64,000 bases of DNA, from positions 248,001-312,000 of the forward strand of contig NZ_JAAHBP010000001.1 of assembly GCF_023184515.1 (NCBI RefSeq). The letters run 5' to 3'. The notes under the pieces are model-generated. The model was given only the letters and a program-made list of their open reading frames with translations. It had not been told where the DNA came from and ran no database searches. The position numbers and the translations under genes are program-made. This DNA is from Streptomyces sp. D2-8 (GTDB lineage Bacteria; Actinomycetota; Actinomycetes; Streptomycetales; Streptomycetaceae). Below are positions 28,167 to 37,326 of the stretch, in pieces; positions within the stretch are counted from its first letter, which is position 1, and each line of letters starts with the position of its first letter.

Positions 28167-29656
28167 GTGCCGCAGTCCACAGCCCAGCGCAGGATCGGCC
28201 GAGGAGTCGCAGCGGCCATCGGCGTCGTCGTGGCCGTCACCGCCCCTGCGGTCGCGAACGCCGCCGAGGCACCCGCCGCCCTGGCGTCCGCGGCGAAGCT
28301 CCAGGACGACTTCAACGGTGACGGCTAGCAGGACCTGGCCGTCGCCGCCCCGCGCGGGAAGGTGGGCGGCAAGGCCCGCGCCGGCTACGTGGCCGTCGTG
28401 TACGGCTCGGCCAAGGGCATCGACCTCGCCCACAAGCAGGTCATCAGCCAGGACACCCCGGGCATACCCGGTGCCGCGGAGGCCGAGGACTCCTACGGTG
28501 AGGGTCTCGCGGCCGGTGACCTGGACGGGGACGGCTATGCCGACCTGGTCGTGGGCGTACAGGGCGAGGACCTCGGGGAGGTCGTCAGCGCCGGCACCCT
28601 CGCGGTGCTGTGGGGCGGGCCGCAGCGCCTGTCCGGCGGCACGGCCGTGGCCACCGGCACCGAGGACGACCGTGTCGACCCGCTCCAGCAGGCGCTCGGC
28701 GACTTCAACGGCGACGGCCATCTCGACCTCGCCACCGGCAACCGCCTGCTGTACGGGCCGTTCGACCGCACCACCGGCGCCGCGAGCAGCCGGAAGCTCG
28801 CCCTGGAGGCCGACTACCTCACGGACGACGTGGCCGCCGGCGACATCGACCACGACGGGATCACCGACCTGGTCGGGCTCATCCACGACCGCAGCGACGA
28901 CGACCTGCACGACCCGGACGCCGAGCACCGCCGTGCCGTCTACCTGCGCGGCACCCCGGACGGCCTGAGCGCCCCGGCCCCGGTGAGGAACCCCGACGGC
29001 ACGCGGATGCGCGGCGGCGAGAGCCTCGGCATCGGCGACGTGGACAAGGCCGGGTACGCCGACCTCGTCATCGGCCGCCGCCTCGACGGCTCGGGCGAAG
29101 TCCCGCTCGAGGACCCGCTGCTGAAAGGTGGTCAGGTCGGTGTCGTCCACGGCTCGGCCGACGGTCCCGACACCATCCCGGACGACGGTCATCACGCAGG
29201 ACACCCCCTATGTGCCCGGTGGCTCGGAGTGGGGGCGACGGCTTCGGCGGCGGCATCTCCGTCGGCGACATCAACGACGACGGCTACGCGGACGTCAGCA
29301 CCGGAAGCGGCGGCGAGAGCATCGGGGAGGTGTACGCGGCCGGGCAGATCACCGTCCTGAAGGGCGGGAAGTCCGGGCTGACCGCCCATGGCGCGTACTC
29401 CATGGACCGGAACACCGCGAACGTCCCGGGCACGGCGGAGCAGAACGACTTCTTCGGCGCCGACACCAAGCTGCTCGACGTCAACGGCGACGGCCGGGCC
29501 GAGCTGTTCGCCGGTGCCGTCGGCGAGAACCGGGACGGCGCCATCTGGGCGCTCCGCAACCCGGTCAACGCGCCCGTCGGCTCGGTCAGCTTCGGCGCGG
29601 GCACCCTCGGCACCGTGGCGGACGGCTCCGCCCTCGGTGCGGCCTTCGCCCGCTGA
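28167..29656 (+). pseudogene. Secreted FG-GAP/VCBS repeat protein, inactivated
   Basis: A signal peptide starts at GTG 28167 (AAAIGVVVAVTAPAVANAAEA), followed by integrin-like FG-GAP repeats: DDFNGDG, GDLDGDGYADLVVG, GDFNGDGHLDLATG, GDINDDGYADVSTG, LDVNGDGRAELFAG. Three lesions are seen. TAG at 28326-28328 stands where the repeat needs TAC. A shift near 29184 moves the frame between IPDD and TVITQDTPYVPGG. An extra G in GTGGGGGCG near 29236 moves it again before DGFGGGISVGD. Intact relatives are calcium-binding secreted proteins of about 490 residues. Each lesion alone would truncate it. Confidence 0.82.
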
Positions 29657-29810
29657 CAGCAGGGCCCCCGCCTGCCACAGGCGCCCGGCTCGGCTCCGGT
29701 ATCGCCGGCTGATCGCCTGTCAGACTCGCCCCGTCAACGGCTTGTTCCGGTGCTGGCGGCGAGTCTCTCTTTGTCTGCTTAGTTGTCATGTACGTGAACC
29801 CCGGCGTTCA

Positions 29811-29827
29811 GCGGGCGGACCGCCCGC
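29811..29827. promoter_or_regulatory. GC-rich palindrome upstream of phoD
   Basis: GCGGGCGG, A, CCGCCCGC is a perfect inverted repeat 53 bases before the phosphatase start. It may be a terminator for the upstream pseudogene or an operator. The interval 29657-29880 holds nothing else convincing. Confidence 0.4.
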
Positions 29828-29880
29828 GAGCGTGAAGCTTCCCAGTGTCCAAGTGGCCAGCGAGGTAAGGGAGTCAGCCG

Positions 29881-31431
29881 ATGACCGGAGCAGTATCCCC
29901 CGACCGACGCCGCTTTCTGACCGCAGGTGCCGCGGTGCTCGGCGCCGCGGCCTCCGCCCAGCTGTGGCTGCCGGCCGCCGCCCGCGCGGCCGAGACGCCG
30001 CTGCCGGACGGGGTGTTCAGTCTCGGCGTCTCCTCGGGCGACCCGCTGCCCGACGGCATCGTGCTGTGGACCAGGCTCGCCCCGGACCCGCTGAACGGCG
30101 GCGGCATGCCCGACCGGGTGGTGCCGGTGGAGTGGCAGCTGGCGGAGGACCACCGGTTCAGAAAGCTCGTCCGGCAGGGCACCGCCCAGGCTCGGCCCGA
30201 GTACGGGCACAGCGTTCACGTGGACGTACGGGGCCTGCGTGCGGGCCGTACGTACTGGTACCGCTTCCGCACCAGCGGGCAGCTCTCACCCGTCGGCCGC
30301 ACCCGTACCGCGCCCCACCCCTACAGCTCCGGTGGCTCCCTGCGCATGGCCCTCGCCTCCTGCCAGAACTGGCAGCACGGCTATTTCACGCCATACGCAG
30401 ACATGCTCGACCAGGACCCGGACGTCGTGGTGTTCGTCGGCGACTACATCTACGAATCCACGCCCTCGGCGACGGCGCTGCGGCGGCACGAGGGGACGGG
30501 GGAGCCCTTCAGCCTGGTCCAGTACCGCAACCGGTACGCGCAGTACCGCACCGACCCGGATCTCGCGGCGATGCACGCGAACGCGCCCTTCGTGGTGACC
30601 TTCGACGACCACGAGGTGGACAACGACTTCGCCGGGGAGATCCCGCAGGACCCCGACAAGCAGCCGCACGACGCGTTCGTGGCCCGGCTGACCGCGGCCT
30701 ACCAGGCGTTCTACGAGCACATGCCGGTCCGCGCCACCGCCGTGCCGAACGGCCCGCACATCCGGATGTACCGCCGCCTGGAGTTCGGCCGCCTGGCCCG
30801 GCTCAACGTCCTGGACACCCGCCAGTACCGCAGCGACCAGGCCACCAGCCAGGCCGGAGCCCAGGACCCGTCGCTGACCATGCTCGGCGCGCGGCAGAAG
30901 CAGTGGCTGCTGAACGGGCTGCAGGACTCGCCCGCCCGCTGGAACCTCATCGCCTCCCAGATCATGATGGCCGAGACGGACCTCAAGGTCGGCGAGGGCA
31001 AGCTCTGGTTCTACGACGCCTGGGACGGCTACCAGGCCGAACGCAACCGGTTCCTCCAGGAGTTCCAGCAGGTCCGCAACCCGGTGGTGCTCTCCGGCGA
31101 CCGGCACCTGACGATGATCAGCGACCTCAAGGAGGACTACGCCGACCCGGACTCCGAGGTGGTCGGCGCCGAGTTCGTCGGCACCTCCATCTCCAGCAAC
31201 GGAGACCAGGACCAGGAGGCCTTCCGCAGGGAGTGGGACCCGCGGCGCCCGGACAACCCGCACTGGAAGCTGCTCGACGCGCACCGCGGCTACCACCTCT
31301 TCGACGTCCGCCGCGACCGTATCGACGCGCAGGTCAGAGTGGTCGACACCGTCCGGCGGCCCACGGCGACCCCGAGCACACTGGCCCGGCTGAGGGTCCA
31401 GGCGGGCCGGCCGGGCGTCGAGGTCGTTTGA
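29881..31431 (+). CDS. phoD: Alkaline phosphatase D family protein (Tat-exported)
   Basis: The 516-residue secreted metallophosphoesterase, probably a phosphodiesterase or phosphomonoesterase, has the twin-arginine signal DRRRFLTAGAAVLG with an AARA-AE cleavage region near residue 38. It then has the PhoD N-terminal domain (FSLGVSSGDPLPDGIVLWTR) and the metal-binding motifs GDYIYE, FDDHEVDNDFAG and SGDRHL. It could recycle phosphate from wall polymers, since wall-polymer genes follow. ATG 29881 has a GTAAGGGAG site. No convincing Pho box was found. Confidence 0.92.
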   Translation: MTGAVSPDRRRFLTAGAAVLGAAASAQLWLPAAARAAETPLPDGVFSLGVSSGDPLPDGIVLWTRLAPDPLNGGGMPDRVVPVEWQLAEDHRFRKLVRQGTAQARPEYGHSVHVDVRGLRAGRTYWYRFRTSGQLSPVGRTRTAPHPYSSGGSLRMALASCQNWQHGYFTPYADMLDQDPDVVVFVGDYIYESTPSATALRRHEGTGEPFSLVQYRNRYAQYRTDPDLAAMHANAPFVVTFDDHEVDNDFAGEIPQDPDKQPHDAFVARLTAAYQAFYEHMPVRATAVPNGPHIRMYRRLEFGRLARLNVLDTRQYRSDQATSQAGAQDPSLTMLGARQKQWLLNGLQDSPARWNLIASQIMMAETDLKVGEGKLWFYDAWDGYQAERNRFLQEFQQVRNPVVLSGDRHLTMISDLKEDYADPDSEVVGAEFVGTSISSNGDQDQEAFRREWDPRRPDNPHWKLLDAHRGYHLFDVRRDRIDAQVRVVDTVRRPTATPSTLARLRVQAGRPGVEVV

Positions 31432-31449
31432 CCTGGTCCGTCACCCCAG

Positions 31450-31479
31450 GAGCCCGGGACTCCTCGGAGTCCCGGGCTC
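31450..31479 (+). terminator. phoD terminator
   Basis: A long perfect stem (31450-31463 with 31466-31479) closes with a tight turn, followed by TTCGTCG, 19 bases after the phoD stop. Confidence 0.75.
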
Positions 31480-31589
31480 TTCGTCGTACGGGGCGGGTGA
31501 GCCGGGTGACAAGTCCGACCCGGGTTTGCGGCGTATTGCTCTTGCCGAGACCGAAATGCTGCGGAATCTTGGCCGGGAATTCCGCGGCA

Positions 31590-31901
31590 ATGAGCGCCCG
31601 GACGAGCCGTATTCGCGACTTGTCCGCAACGGTGCGGTCATCCTGGTGGAGAAGACGTGCGGTCCGCCGGCCGGGGCGTGAAGGCCGGCACACCGGCGGA
31701 CGGGCCCGGCCCCGGGGCGTCGATGATCCGGCGCCGCTGCCGGCCGTGGCGCGGGCCCGCGGCGATCGGGCCGCGGAGCCGCGCCGCGCTCGCCGTGGTG
31801 CGGTGCGCACCGTCAAAGCGCGTACCGTGCACCAGACATCGTCCAAAGAACTCGTGAAGGTCCTCGGTCCCCGCCGGCTCAAGCCCCTTCGGCGCCGCTG
31901 A
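31590..31901 (+). CDS. Possible small very basic protein, 103 residues
   Basis: This frame from ATG 31590 has a high share of G/C at third positions, especially in its second half. It encodes an arginine-rich chain ending TSSKELVKVLGPRRLKPLRR, a tail like those of some wall-polymer glycosyltransferases. There is no ribosome-binding site and no family match, so it may be a gene remnant. The surrounding 31480-31589 and 31902-32093 hold no gene; the latter should contain the promoter of the next operon. Confidence 0.3.
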   Translation: MSARTSRIRDLSATVRSSWWRRRAVRRPGREGRHTGGRARPRGVDDPAPLPAVARARGDRAAEPRRARRGAVRTVKARTVHQTSSKELVKVLGPRRLKPLRRR

Positions 31902-32093
31902 GCTCCTGTGGAGTTACTCACAGCAATTCCTGAGGCACCTGCATCACCGGCGGAACCGTCTCGCCAATCACCGGCGTCGCCAGGTGAATGAGAGGTTGCG
32001 CGCACATATGCGGTGGAGGTCGCTCACCTTGCATTGCGGTAACCACAAGTGGGACCATTTCCAAGTTCCCTGTCGCCCCAAGGTAGGTCACCT

Positions 32094-33590
32094 GTGTCCC
32101 AGCACATAGCCAAGCCCCGTACCACCGCAGTGATCCTGGCCGGTGGCACCGGCCAGCGCGTGGGTCTGTCGATCCCCAAGCAGCTGCTGAAGATCGCCGG
32201 CAAGGCAGTCATCGAGCACACGCTGACCACCTTCGAGAACGCCGACTCGATCGACGACATCATCGTGCTGATGGCGCCGGGTTACGTGCCCGACATCGAG
32301 AAGATCGTCGCGAAGGCCGGATTCAAGAAGGTCTCGAAGGTCATCGAGGGCGGCTCCACGCGGAACGAGACCACCGAGCGCGCCATCGCCGCGCTGGGCG
32401 AGGGCCTGGCCGAGGGCGAGGACGCCAACGTCCTCTTCCACGACGCCGTGCGCCCCCTGCTCTCGCAGCGCGTCATCGACGACTGTGTCGTCGCCCTGGA
32501 GCGCTACCAGGCCGTCGACGTGGCCATCCCGTCCGCGGACACCATCATCGTCACGCGCACGCACGGCGAGGACGGCGAGTTCATCACCGAGATCCCGGAC
32601 CGCTCCCGGCTGCGCCGCGGCCAGACGCCGCAGGCCTTCAAGCTGTCCACGATCAAGCGGGCCTACGAGGTCGCCGCCGGTGACCCCAACTTCCAGGCCA
32701 CCGACGACTGCTCCGTCGTGCTCAAGTACCTGCCGGACGTGCCGATCCACGTCGTCGCGGGTGACGAGTACAACATGAAGGTCACTCAGCCCGTCGACGT
32801 CTTCATCGCCGACAAGCTCTTCCAGCTGGCCTCCACGGCCGCGCCCGAGCAGGTCTCCGAGGAGGCCTACCGCGAGCTGCTGACCGGCAAGACCATGGTC
32901 GTCTTCGGCGGCAGCTACGGCATCGGCAAGGACATCGCCGAGCTCGCCGAGTCCTACGGCGCCAAGGTCTACGCCCTCGGCCGCTCCACCACCGGCACCC
33001 ACGTGGAGAACCCGGAGGAGGTCGACGACGCCCTGTCCAAGGCGTACGCCGAGACCGGCCGCATCGACTACGTGGTCAACACCGCCGGCGTGCTGCGCAT
33101 AGGCAAGCTCGCCGAGACCGACAACGCCACCATCGAGGAGGCGCTGAAGGTCAACTACCTGGCCCCGGTGCAGATCGCCCGGTCGTCGTACAAGTACCTG
33201 TCCGAGACAAAGGGCCAGCTGTTGCTCTACACCTCCAGCAGCTACACCCGGGGCCGTGCCGAGTACAGCCTGTACTCCTCCACCAAGGCCGCCATGGTGA
33301 ACCTCACCCAGGCGCTGTCCGACGAGTGGGCCGGCGACGGCGTCCGCGTCAACTGCATCAACCCCGAGCGCACCGCCACCCCCATGCGCACCAAGGCGTT
33401 CGGCCAGGAGCCCTCGGGTTCCCTGCTGTCCTCCGAGGCCGTGGCCCGCACCTCGCTCGACGTGCTGCTCTCCGAGCTGACCGGCCACGTCATCGACGTC
33501 CGCCAGCAGGACCCGACGGCCGGCGCGGCCCGGGCCACCGGCTTCGAGCAGGCACTGGCCACGGTGCTGGACCGGCAGGACGGCGTGTAA
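32094..33590 (+). CDS. Bifunctional cytidylyltransferase/SDR oxidoreductase
   Basis: The 498-residue fusion has an N-terminal IspD/TarI-like cytidylyltransferase (about 1-235: AVILAGGTGQRVGLSIPKQL, FHDAVRPL). A C-terminal short-chain dehydrogenase (about 255-490) has VFGGSYGIGKDIAEL and the YSSTK catalytic pair. TarI-TarJ systems reduce ribulose-5-phosphate and make CDP-ribitol, so this fusion probably supplies a CDP-polyol for the wall polymer built by the neighbouring TagF-like enzymes. The exact polyol is inference. GTG 32094 follows AAGGTAGG; the open frame to 32049 is not conserved-looking. Confidence 0.88.
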   Translation: MSQHIAKPRTTAVILAGGTGQRVGLSIPKQLLKIAGKAVIEHTLTTFENADSIDDIIVLMAPGYVPDIEKIVAKAGFKKVSKVIEGGSTRNETTERAIAALGEGLAEGEDANVLFHDAVRPLLSQRVIDDCVVALERYQAVDVAIPSADTIIVTRTHGEDGEFITEIPDRSRLRRGQTPQAFKLSTIKRAYEVAAGDPNFQATDDCSVVLKYLPDVPIHVVAGDEYNMKVTQPVDVFIADKLFQLASTAAPEQVSEEAYRELLTGKTMVVFGGSYGIGKDIAELAESYGAKVYALGRSTTGTHVENPEEVDDALSKAYAETGRIDYVVNTAGVLRIGKLAETDNATIEEALKVNYLAPVQIARSSYKYLSETKGQLLLYTSSSYTRGRAEYSLYSSTKAAMVNLTQALSDEWAGDGVRVNCINPERTATPMRTKAFGQEPSGSLLSSEAVARTSLDVLLSELTGHVIDVRQQDPTAGAARATGFEQALATVLDRQDGV

Positions 33591-33616
33591 TAATTGGCGC
33601 CAAATAGACTTCAGTA

Positions 33617-33681
33617 ATTCAGGCCTCTGCGCCCTCCTGTTAACGGGTTTCGTCGACAGGAGTGTTCGCAGGGGCCTGAAT
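33617..33681 (+). terminator. Large hairpin between the cytidylyltransferase and tagF genes
   Basis: A 15-bp outer stem (33617-33631 with 33667-33681, one G-T) encloses a 7-bp inner stem CTCCTGT/ACAGGAG. There is no T tract. A 10-bp palindrome TTGGCGCCAA lies just before it at 33594-33603. It could be a terminator, an mRNA-stabilising element or a leader structure for the next gene. Confidence 0.5.
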
Positions 33682-33763
33682 CCATCCAGTCTCGCGAATA
33701 TTCACAGACCAGCCGCATTCTCGAACCAAGACCGGCACACCCCTCCCAAGAGCAGGTTTCTCC

Positions 33764-35872
33764 GTGATATCCACCGCTATTCGCGTCGCCCGGGTGGGCA
33801 GCGCGGCCGAGCTGGCCGCGGCGTTCCTCATGGTGGCGGGCTTCCCCGCCCTCATGCTGGCCGCGCTCGTCCCGAGCGTTCCCGCCTTCGCGGCAGCGGC
33901 CGCCGTGACGTACCTGGCGGACCACTATCTGCACCGCAAGGGCAGCTACCTGATCAACCGCCTCAGCAAGGTGCGGGCCGGCCTGTCGATCCGCTTCCTG
34001 ATAAGGCAGCTGCTCCTCGTCCTGCTGCTGGCCCGGCTGTCCCTCGCGGACAACCTGATCTACTACGGGGCGATCGCCTGCTTCATCGCCTTCTACGGTC
34101 TGCAGGCACCGCACGGCGCGCTGGTCCAGCTGATCCGCAACCGCCGCCGCATGCCGGTCGCCACCCGCAACGTCGACCTGGCCTCGCGCATCCGCATCCC
34201 GGACGCCCCGCCGCGGGGGCTGCTGCACCGCTCCGCCGAGAAGATGCTCCACCTCGACCTCGCGGCGGTCGTCGGCATCCTGGTCGCCGCGCAGGTGAAG
34301 TCGGCCCTGATCGGCTTCATCGGCATCGGCATCACGGTGGCCCTGGCCACCCTGTACGTCCTGGCGCTCGTGCCGTACGTGCGCGGCCGGAGGATTCCGC
34401 CGAACGCCGAGAAGGTCCTGGCCGCCGTCGACGACTGGCTGGGCGAGTACAAGCCGGAGACGGTCCTGTACTTCTCCGGCTCGAAGGACTCCGCCTACCA
34501 GGTCAACATGTGGCTCGACACCATGGAGAAGCTGGAGTCCAAGCCGCTGATCATCCTGCGTGAGCGGGCCATCCTGAACAATCTGGCGCCCACCACGGTC
34601 CCCGTCATCTGCGTGCCCGGAGGGGTGCACCTGATGAACCTGGACCTGTCCACGGTGCGCGTCGCGCTCTACGCGGCCAACGTCGGCAAGAACATCCACA
34701 TGCTGCGCGTGCCCACCGTCAAGCACGTCTTCATCGGCCACGGCGACAGCGACAAGCTCGCCAGCGTCAACCCGTACAGCAAGGTCTACGACGAGGTGTG
34801 GACGGCCGGGCGCGCGGGCCGCGACCGCTACGCCATCGCCGACGTCGGTGTCCGCGACGACGACATCGTCGAGGTCGGCCGCCCGCAGCTCGCCCCGATC
34901 CAGACCTGGCAGGGCGTGCCCGAGGATCGCATCCCGACCGTGCTGTACGCCCCCACCTGGGAGGGCTGGGACGGCAACCCGGGCAACACCTCGATCGTGC
35001 TGGCCGGCGAGAGCATCGTGGAGAAGCTGGTCGCGGCCGACCCGCCGGTCCGCGTCCTGTACAAGCCGCACCCCTTCACCGGCACCGTCAGCAAGGAGGC
35101 CGACGCCGCGCACCGGCGGATCACCGCGCTGGTGCAGAAGGCCGCCGCGGAGCGCGCCATCAACACGCGGTTCATCGCCGACACCGCCGCCCAGGCGCAG
35201 GCCAAGGCCGAGCTGGACCGGATCCAGGCCCGGCTCGCGCAGCTGTCCGGCTCCGGCGGCGACCGCGGCGACGAGGCCGAGGCCACCCGCGACGGGCTGG
35301 TCGACGTCGCCCGGCACGAGGAGGCCGCCCGGCTGCGCGCCGAGTGGAACGACGCCTACTGGCGTTCCTTCCCGTCCTGGGAGCACCGCGTCATCACGGG
35401 CGCCGAGCCGCGGCTGTACGACTGCTTCAACGTCTCCGACGCGATGGTCTCCGACATCTCCAGCGTGGTCTCCGACTTCATCGCGAGCGGCAAGCCGTAC
35501 GCGGTGACGGACTCCGCCGAGGTGGGCGTCGAGGAGTTCAAGCGGAACAACACGGCGGTGCGTGCCGCGGTGATCCTGTCCAACAGCGCCGCCGAGCTGG
35601 GCGAGTTGCTCGGCGCGGTCCGCGCCCCGGACGCCGACCCGCTGGCCGAGGACCGCAAGGAGCTCAAGCAGTACCTGCTGGGCCCGGACGAGCCGACCTC
35701 CCTCGACCAGTTCAACACCGCCGTCGCGAACCTCGCCCTCAAGGCCGAGACGCGCAACGTCGGCCAGGAGTCACGGGTGGCGGCCGCCGGCGCCGAGGCC
35801 GAGCTGGCGAACGCCGTGCCCGGGCAGCGGGTGTCCGCCGCCGGTGACACCGACGGTGTCGGCACGGGCTGA
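33764..35872 (+). CDS. TagF-like CDP-glycerol:polyol-phosphate transferase
   Basis: The 702-residue protein has a hydrophobic N-terminal region (about 10-215, four to six helices). A cytoplasmic glycerophosphotransferase domain (about 225-610) has HVFIGHGDSDKLASVNPYSK, VLYAPTWEGW and VLYKPHPFTG. Family members polymerise polyol-phosphate units from CDP-activated precursors. The insertion of about 70 residues rich in A/E/R after the PHPF motif is also found in the paralogue at 37.3-39.4 kb. GTG 33764 is the first start in front of the helices. It lies downstream of the cytidylyltransferase that would make its substrate. Confidence 0.87.
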   Translation: MISTAIRVARVGSAAELAAAFLMVAGFPALMLAALVPSVPAFAAAAAVTYLADHYLHRKGSYLINRLSKVRAGLSIRFLIRQLLLVLLLARLSLADNLIYYGAIACFIAFYGLQAPHGALVQLIRNRRRMPVATRNVDLASRIRIPDAPPRGLLHRSAEKMLHLDLAAVVGILVAAQVKSALIGFIGIGITVALATLYVLALVPYVRGRRIPPNAEKVLAAVDDWLGEYKPETVLYFSGSKDSAYQVNMWLDTMEKLESKPLIILRERAILNNLAPTTVPVICVPGGVHLMNLDLSTVRVALYAANVGKNIHMLRVPTVKHVFIGHGDSDKLASVNPYSKVYDEVWTAGRAGRDRYAIADVGVRDDDIVEVGRPQLAPIQTWQGVPEDRIPTVLYAPTWEGWDGNPGNTSIVLAGESIVEKLVAADPPVRVLYKPHPFTGTVSKEADAAHRRITALVQKAAAERAINTRFIADTAAQAQAKAELDRIQARLAQLSGSGGDRGDEAEATRDGLVDVARHEEAARLRAEWNDAYWRSFPSWEHRVITGAEPRLYDCFNVSDAMVSDISSVVSDFIASGKPYAVTDSAEVGVEEFKRNNTAVRAAVILSNSAAELGELLGAVRAPDADPLAEDRKELKQYLLGPDEPTSLDQFNTAVANLALKAETRNVGQESRVAAAGAEAELANAVPGQRVSAAGDTDGVGTG

Positions 35873-35889
35873 ACGGCCGCCGCTGACTG

Positions 35890-35932
35890 AAGAGTTCGGC
35901 CCCGAGGAGATTCTCCTCGGGGCCGAACTCTT
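35890..35932 (+). terminator. Strong intrinsic terminator after tagF
   Basis: A 20-bp perfect stem (35890-35909 with 35913-35932) and 3-nt loop end in TTT. This is one of the best terminators in the window. Confidence 0.9.
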
Positions 35933-35949
35933 TCGCTTTCCCGCTCCCT

Positions 35950-36008
35950 GTGAGTAATCCGTGTGAGGTGACTCACGAACATGCATGCGGGAGGCAACCG
36001 CTTGCCTC
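35950..36008 (+). promoter_or_regulatory. Inverted repeats upstream of the glycosyltransferase
   Basis: GTGAGT (35950-35955) and ACTCAC (35971-35976) form one inverted repeat. GAGGCAA, CCGC, TTGCCTC (35991-36008) forms a perfect second one. The GTG-AGT/ACT-CAC halves recur at 31908-31921 before the cytidylyltransferase, which suggests a shared regulator. Confidence 0.35.
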
Positions 36009-36075
36009 GATCACCCGTCTACCAAGTAGCGAATGAGGCGATACGGGGGGAATATCCCATTGACTAGGGGGAAAA

Positions 36076-37281
36076 GTGACCGCGCAGCCTGATGTGAGTG
36101 TGATCATCGGCGCGTACGAAGCGATGCCGTATCTGATCGAGTGCCTCGCGTCCGTCGAGGCACAGACCATCGATCCGATGCGCCTCGAGGTCATCGCGGT
36201 GGACGACGGTTCGACGGACGGAACGGGGGAGTACCTGGAGGAGTTCGCCGCGCGAGCTCCCATGCACGTCCTGGTGATCCGGCAGGAGAACTCCGGCGGC
36301 CCCAGCGGCCCGCGCAACGTGGGCCTGGGCAAGGCCACCGGGCGCTACGTGTTCTTCCTCGACGCGGACGACCGGCTGGGCCCCGAGGCCCTGGAGCGCA
36401 TGGTCGCCATGGCCGACCGCGCCGGCACGGACGTGGTGCTCGGCAAGGTCGAGGGCGTCAACCGCTCGGCGCCGAAGTCCATGTGGGGCAAGACGGTGGA
36501 GCGGACGGACGTCTTCTCCTCCAACATCAAGTTCACCCTCAGCGCGCAGAAGCTGTTCCGCCGCGCGCTGCTGGACCGGCACGGCATGCGCTTCGACGAG
36601 TCGCTGTTCACCGGCGAGGACGCGCTGTTCACCATGGAGGCGTATCTGCGGGCGGACGGCGTCTCCGTGGTCGCGGACCACACCTGCTACTACCTGGTCG
36701 GCCGCGACGACGGCAAGCACGTGACGAAGAGCGGCAGTTACACGCTGCGCTTCGACTCCGCGCGGGCCCTGATGGACCTCATCGCCGACCTCGTCCCGGC
36801 GGGCGGCCGGCGCGACCAGCTGATGGTCCGGCCCTTCCTCGTCACGCTGTTGCCGCAGTTCGGGCCCAAGTACCTGACGGACAGCGAGGAGATACGCCGG
36901 CACAAGTTCGAGCTAGCCGAGCCGCTGATGGACACCTACTGGACCGAGGGCGTCGCCCGGCGCCTCAAGGTCCACGAGCGGCTGCGGCTGCACCTGGTCG
37001 CCGAACAGCGTCCCGAACTGCTCCTGGACGTGGTGAAGTTCGTCAAGGCCAAGAAGCAGGCGGCGGCCCTCCTGGAGCGGAAGGGCCGCCGTGTGTACCT
37101 GGCCTACCCGCACTTCCGGGACCGCGCCGCCGGCGTCCCGGACTCGGTCTACCTTGCCGAGCCCCGGGAGGCCCGCGCCTTCCCGGGCTACCGCGAGGGC
37201 GGCGTCGACACGTTCGTACGCCGGGCCGTGCGCAAGGCGCGGCGGGTGCTGACGTCGCGGGAGGTACGGCAGGCGGCGTGA
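36076..37281 (+). CDS. Family 2 glycosyltransferase
   Basis: The 401-residue protein has a GT-A domain (about 1-230) with the nucleotide-binding VSVIIGAYEAMPYLIECLAS, VIAVDDGSTDGTG, the metal-binding FFLDADD and the ED motif in FTGEDALFTM. The C-terminal region is helical and basic without membrane helices. It probably adds sugars to the wall polymer made by the adjacent TagF-like enzymes. GTG 36076 has GGGGGAAAA upstream. The gene converges on the second TagF-like gene with 45 bases between them. Confidence 0.88.
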   Translation: MTAQPDVSVIIGAYEAMPYLIECLASVEAQTIDPMRLEVIAVDDGSTDGTGEYLEEFAARAPMHVLVIRQENSGGPSGPRNVGLGKATGRYVFFLDADDRLGPEALERMVAMADRAGTDVVLGKVEGVNRSAPKSMWGKTVERTDVFSSNIKFTLSAQKLFRRALLDRHGMRFDESLFTGEDALFTMEAYLRADGVSVVADHTCYYLVGRDDGKHVTKSGSYTLRFDSARALMDLIADLVPAGGRRDQLMVRPFLVTLLPQFGPKYLTDSEEIRRHKFELAEPLMDTYWTEGVARRLKVHERLRLHLVAEQRPELLLDVVKFVKAKKQAAALLERKGRRVYLAYPHFRDRAAGVPDSVYLAEPREARAFPGYREGGVDTFVRRAVRKARRVLTSREVRQAA

Positions 37282-37326
37282 CCGCGCGCGCCGCCGCTCA
37301 ACACGGCGCCACTGCGCGCCTGCCGC

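Noticed and set aside
29781..29810. Pho boxes upstream of phoD
   Set aside because: GTGAACC and GTTCAGC lie here but not as same-strand direct repeats with 11-bp spacing, so PhoP binding is not supported.
29388..31901. Plus-strand frame of 837 codons across phoD
   Set aside because: phoD is unambiguous in a different frame; only the last 100 codons after phoD are of any interest and are listed separately as a weak candidate.
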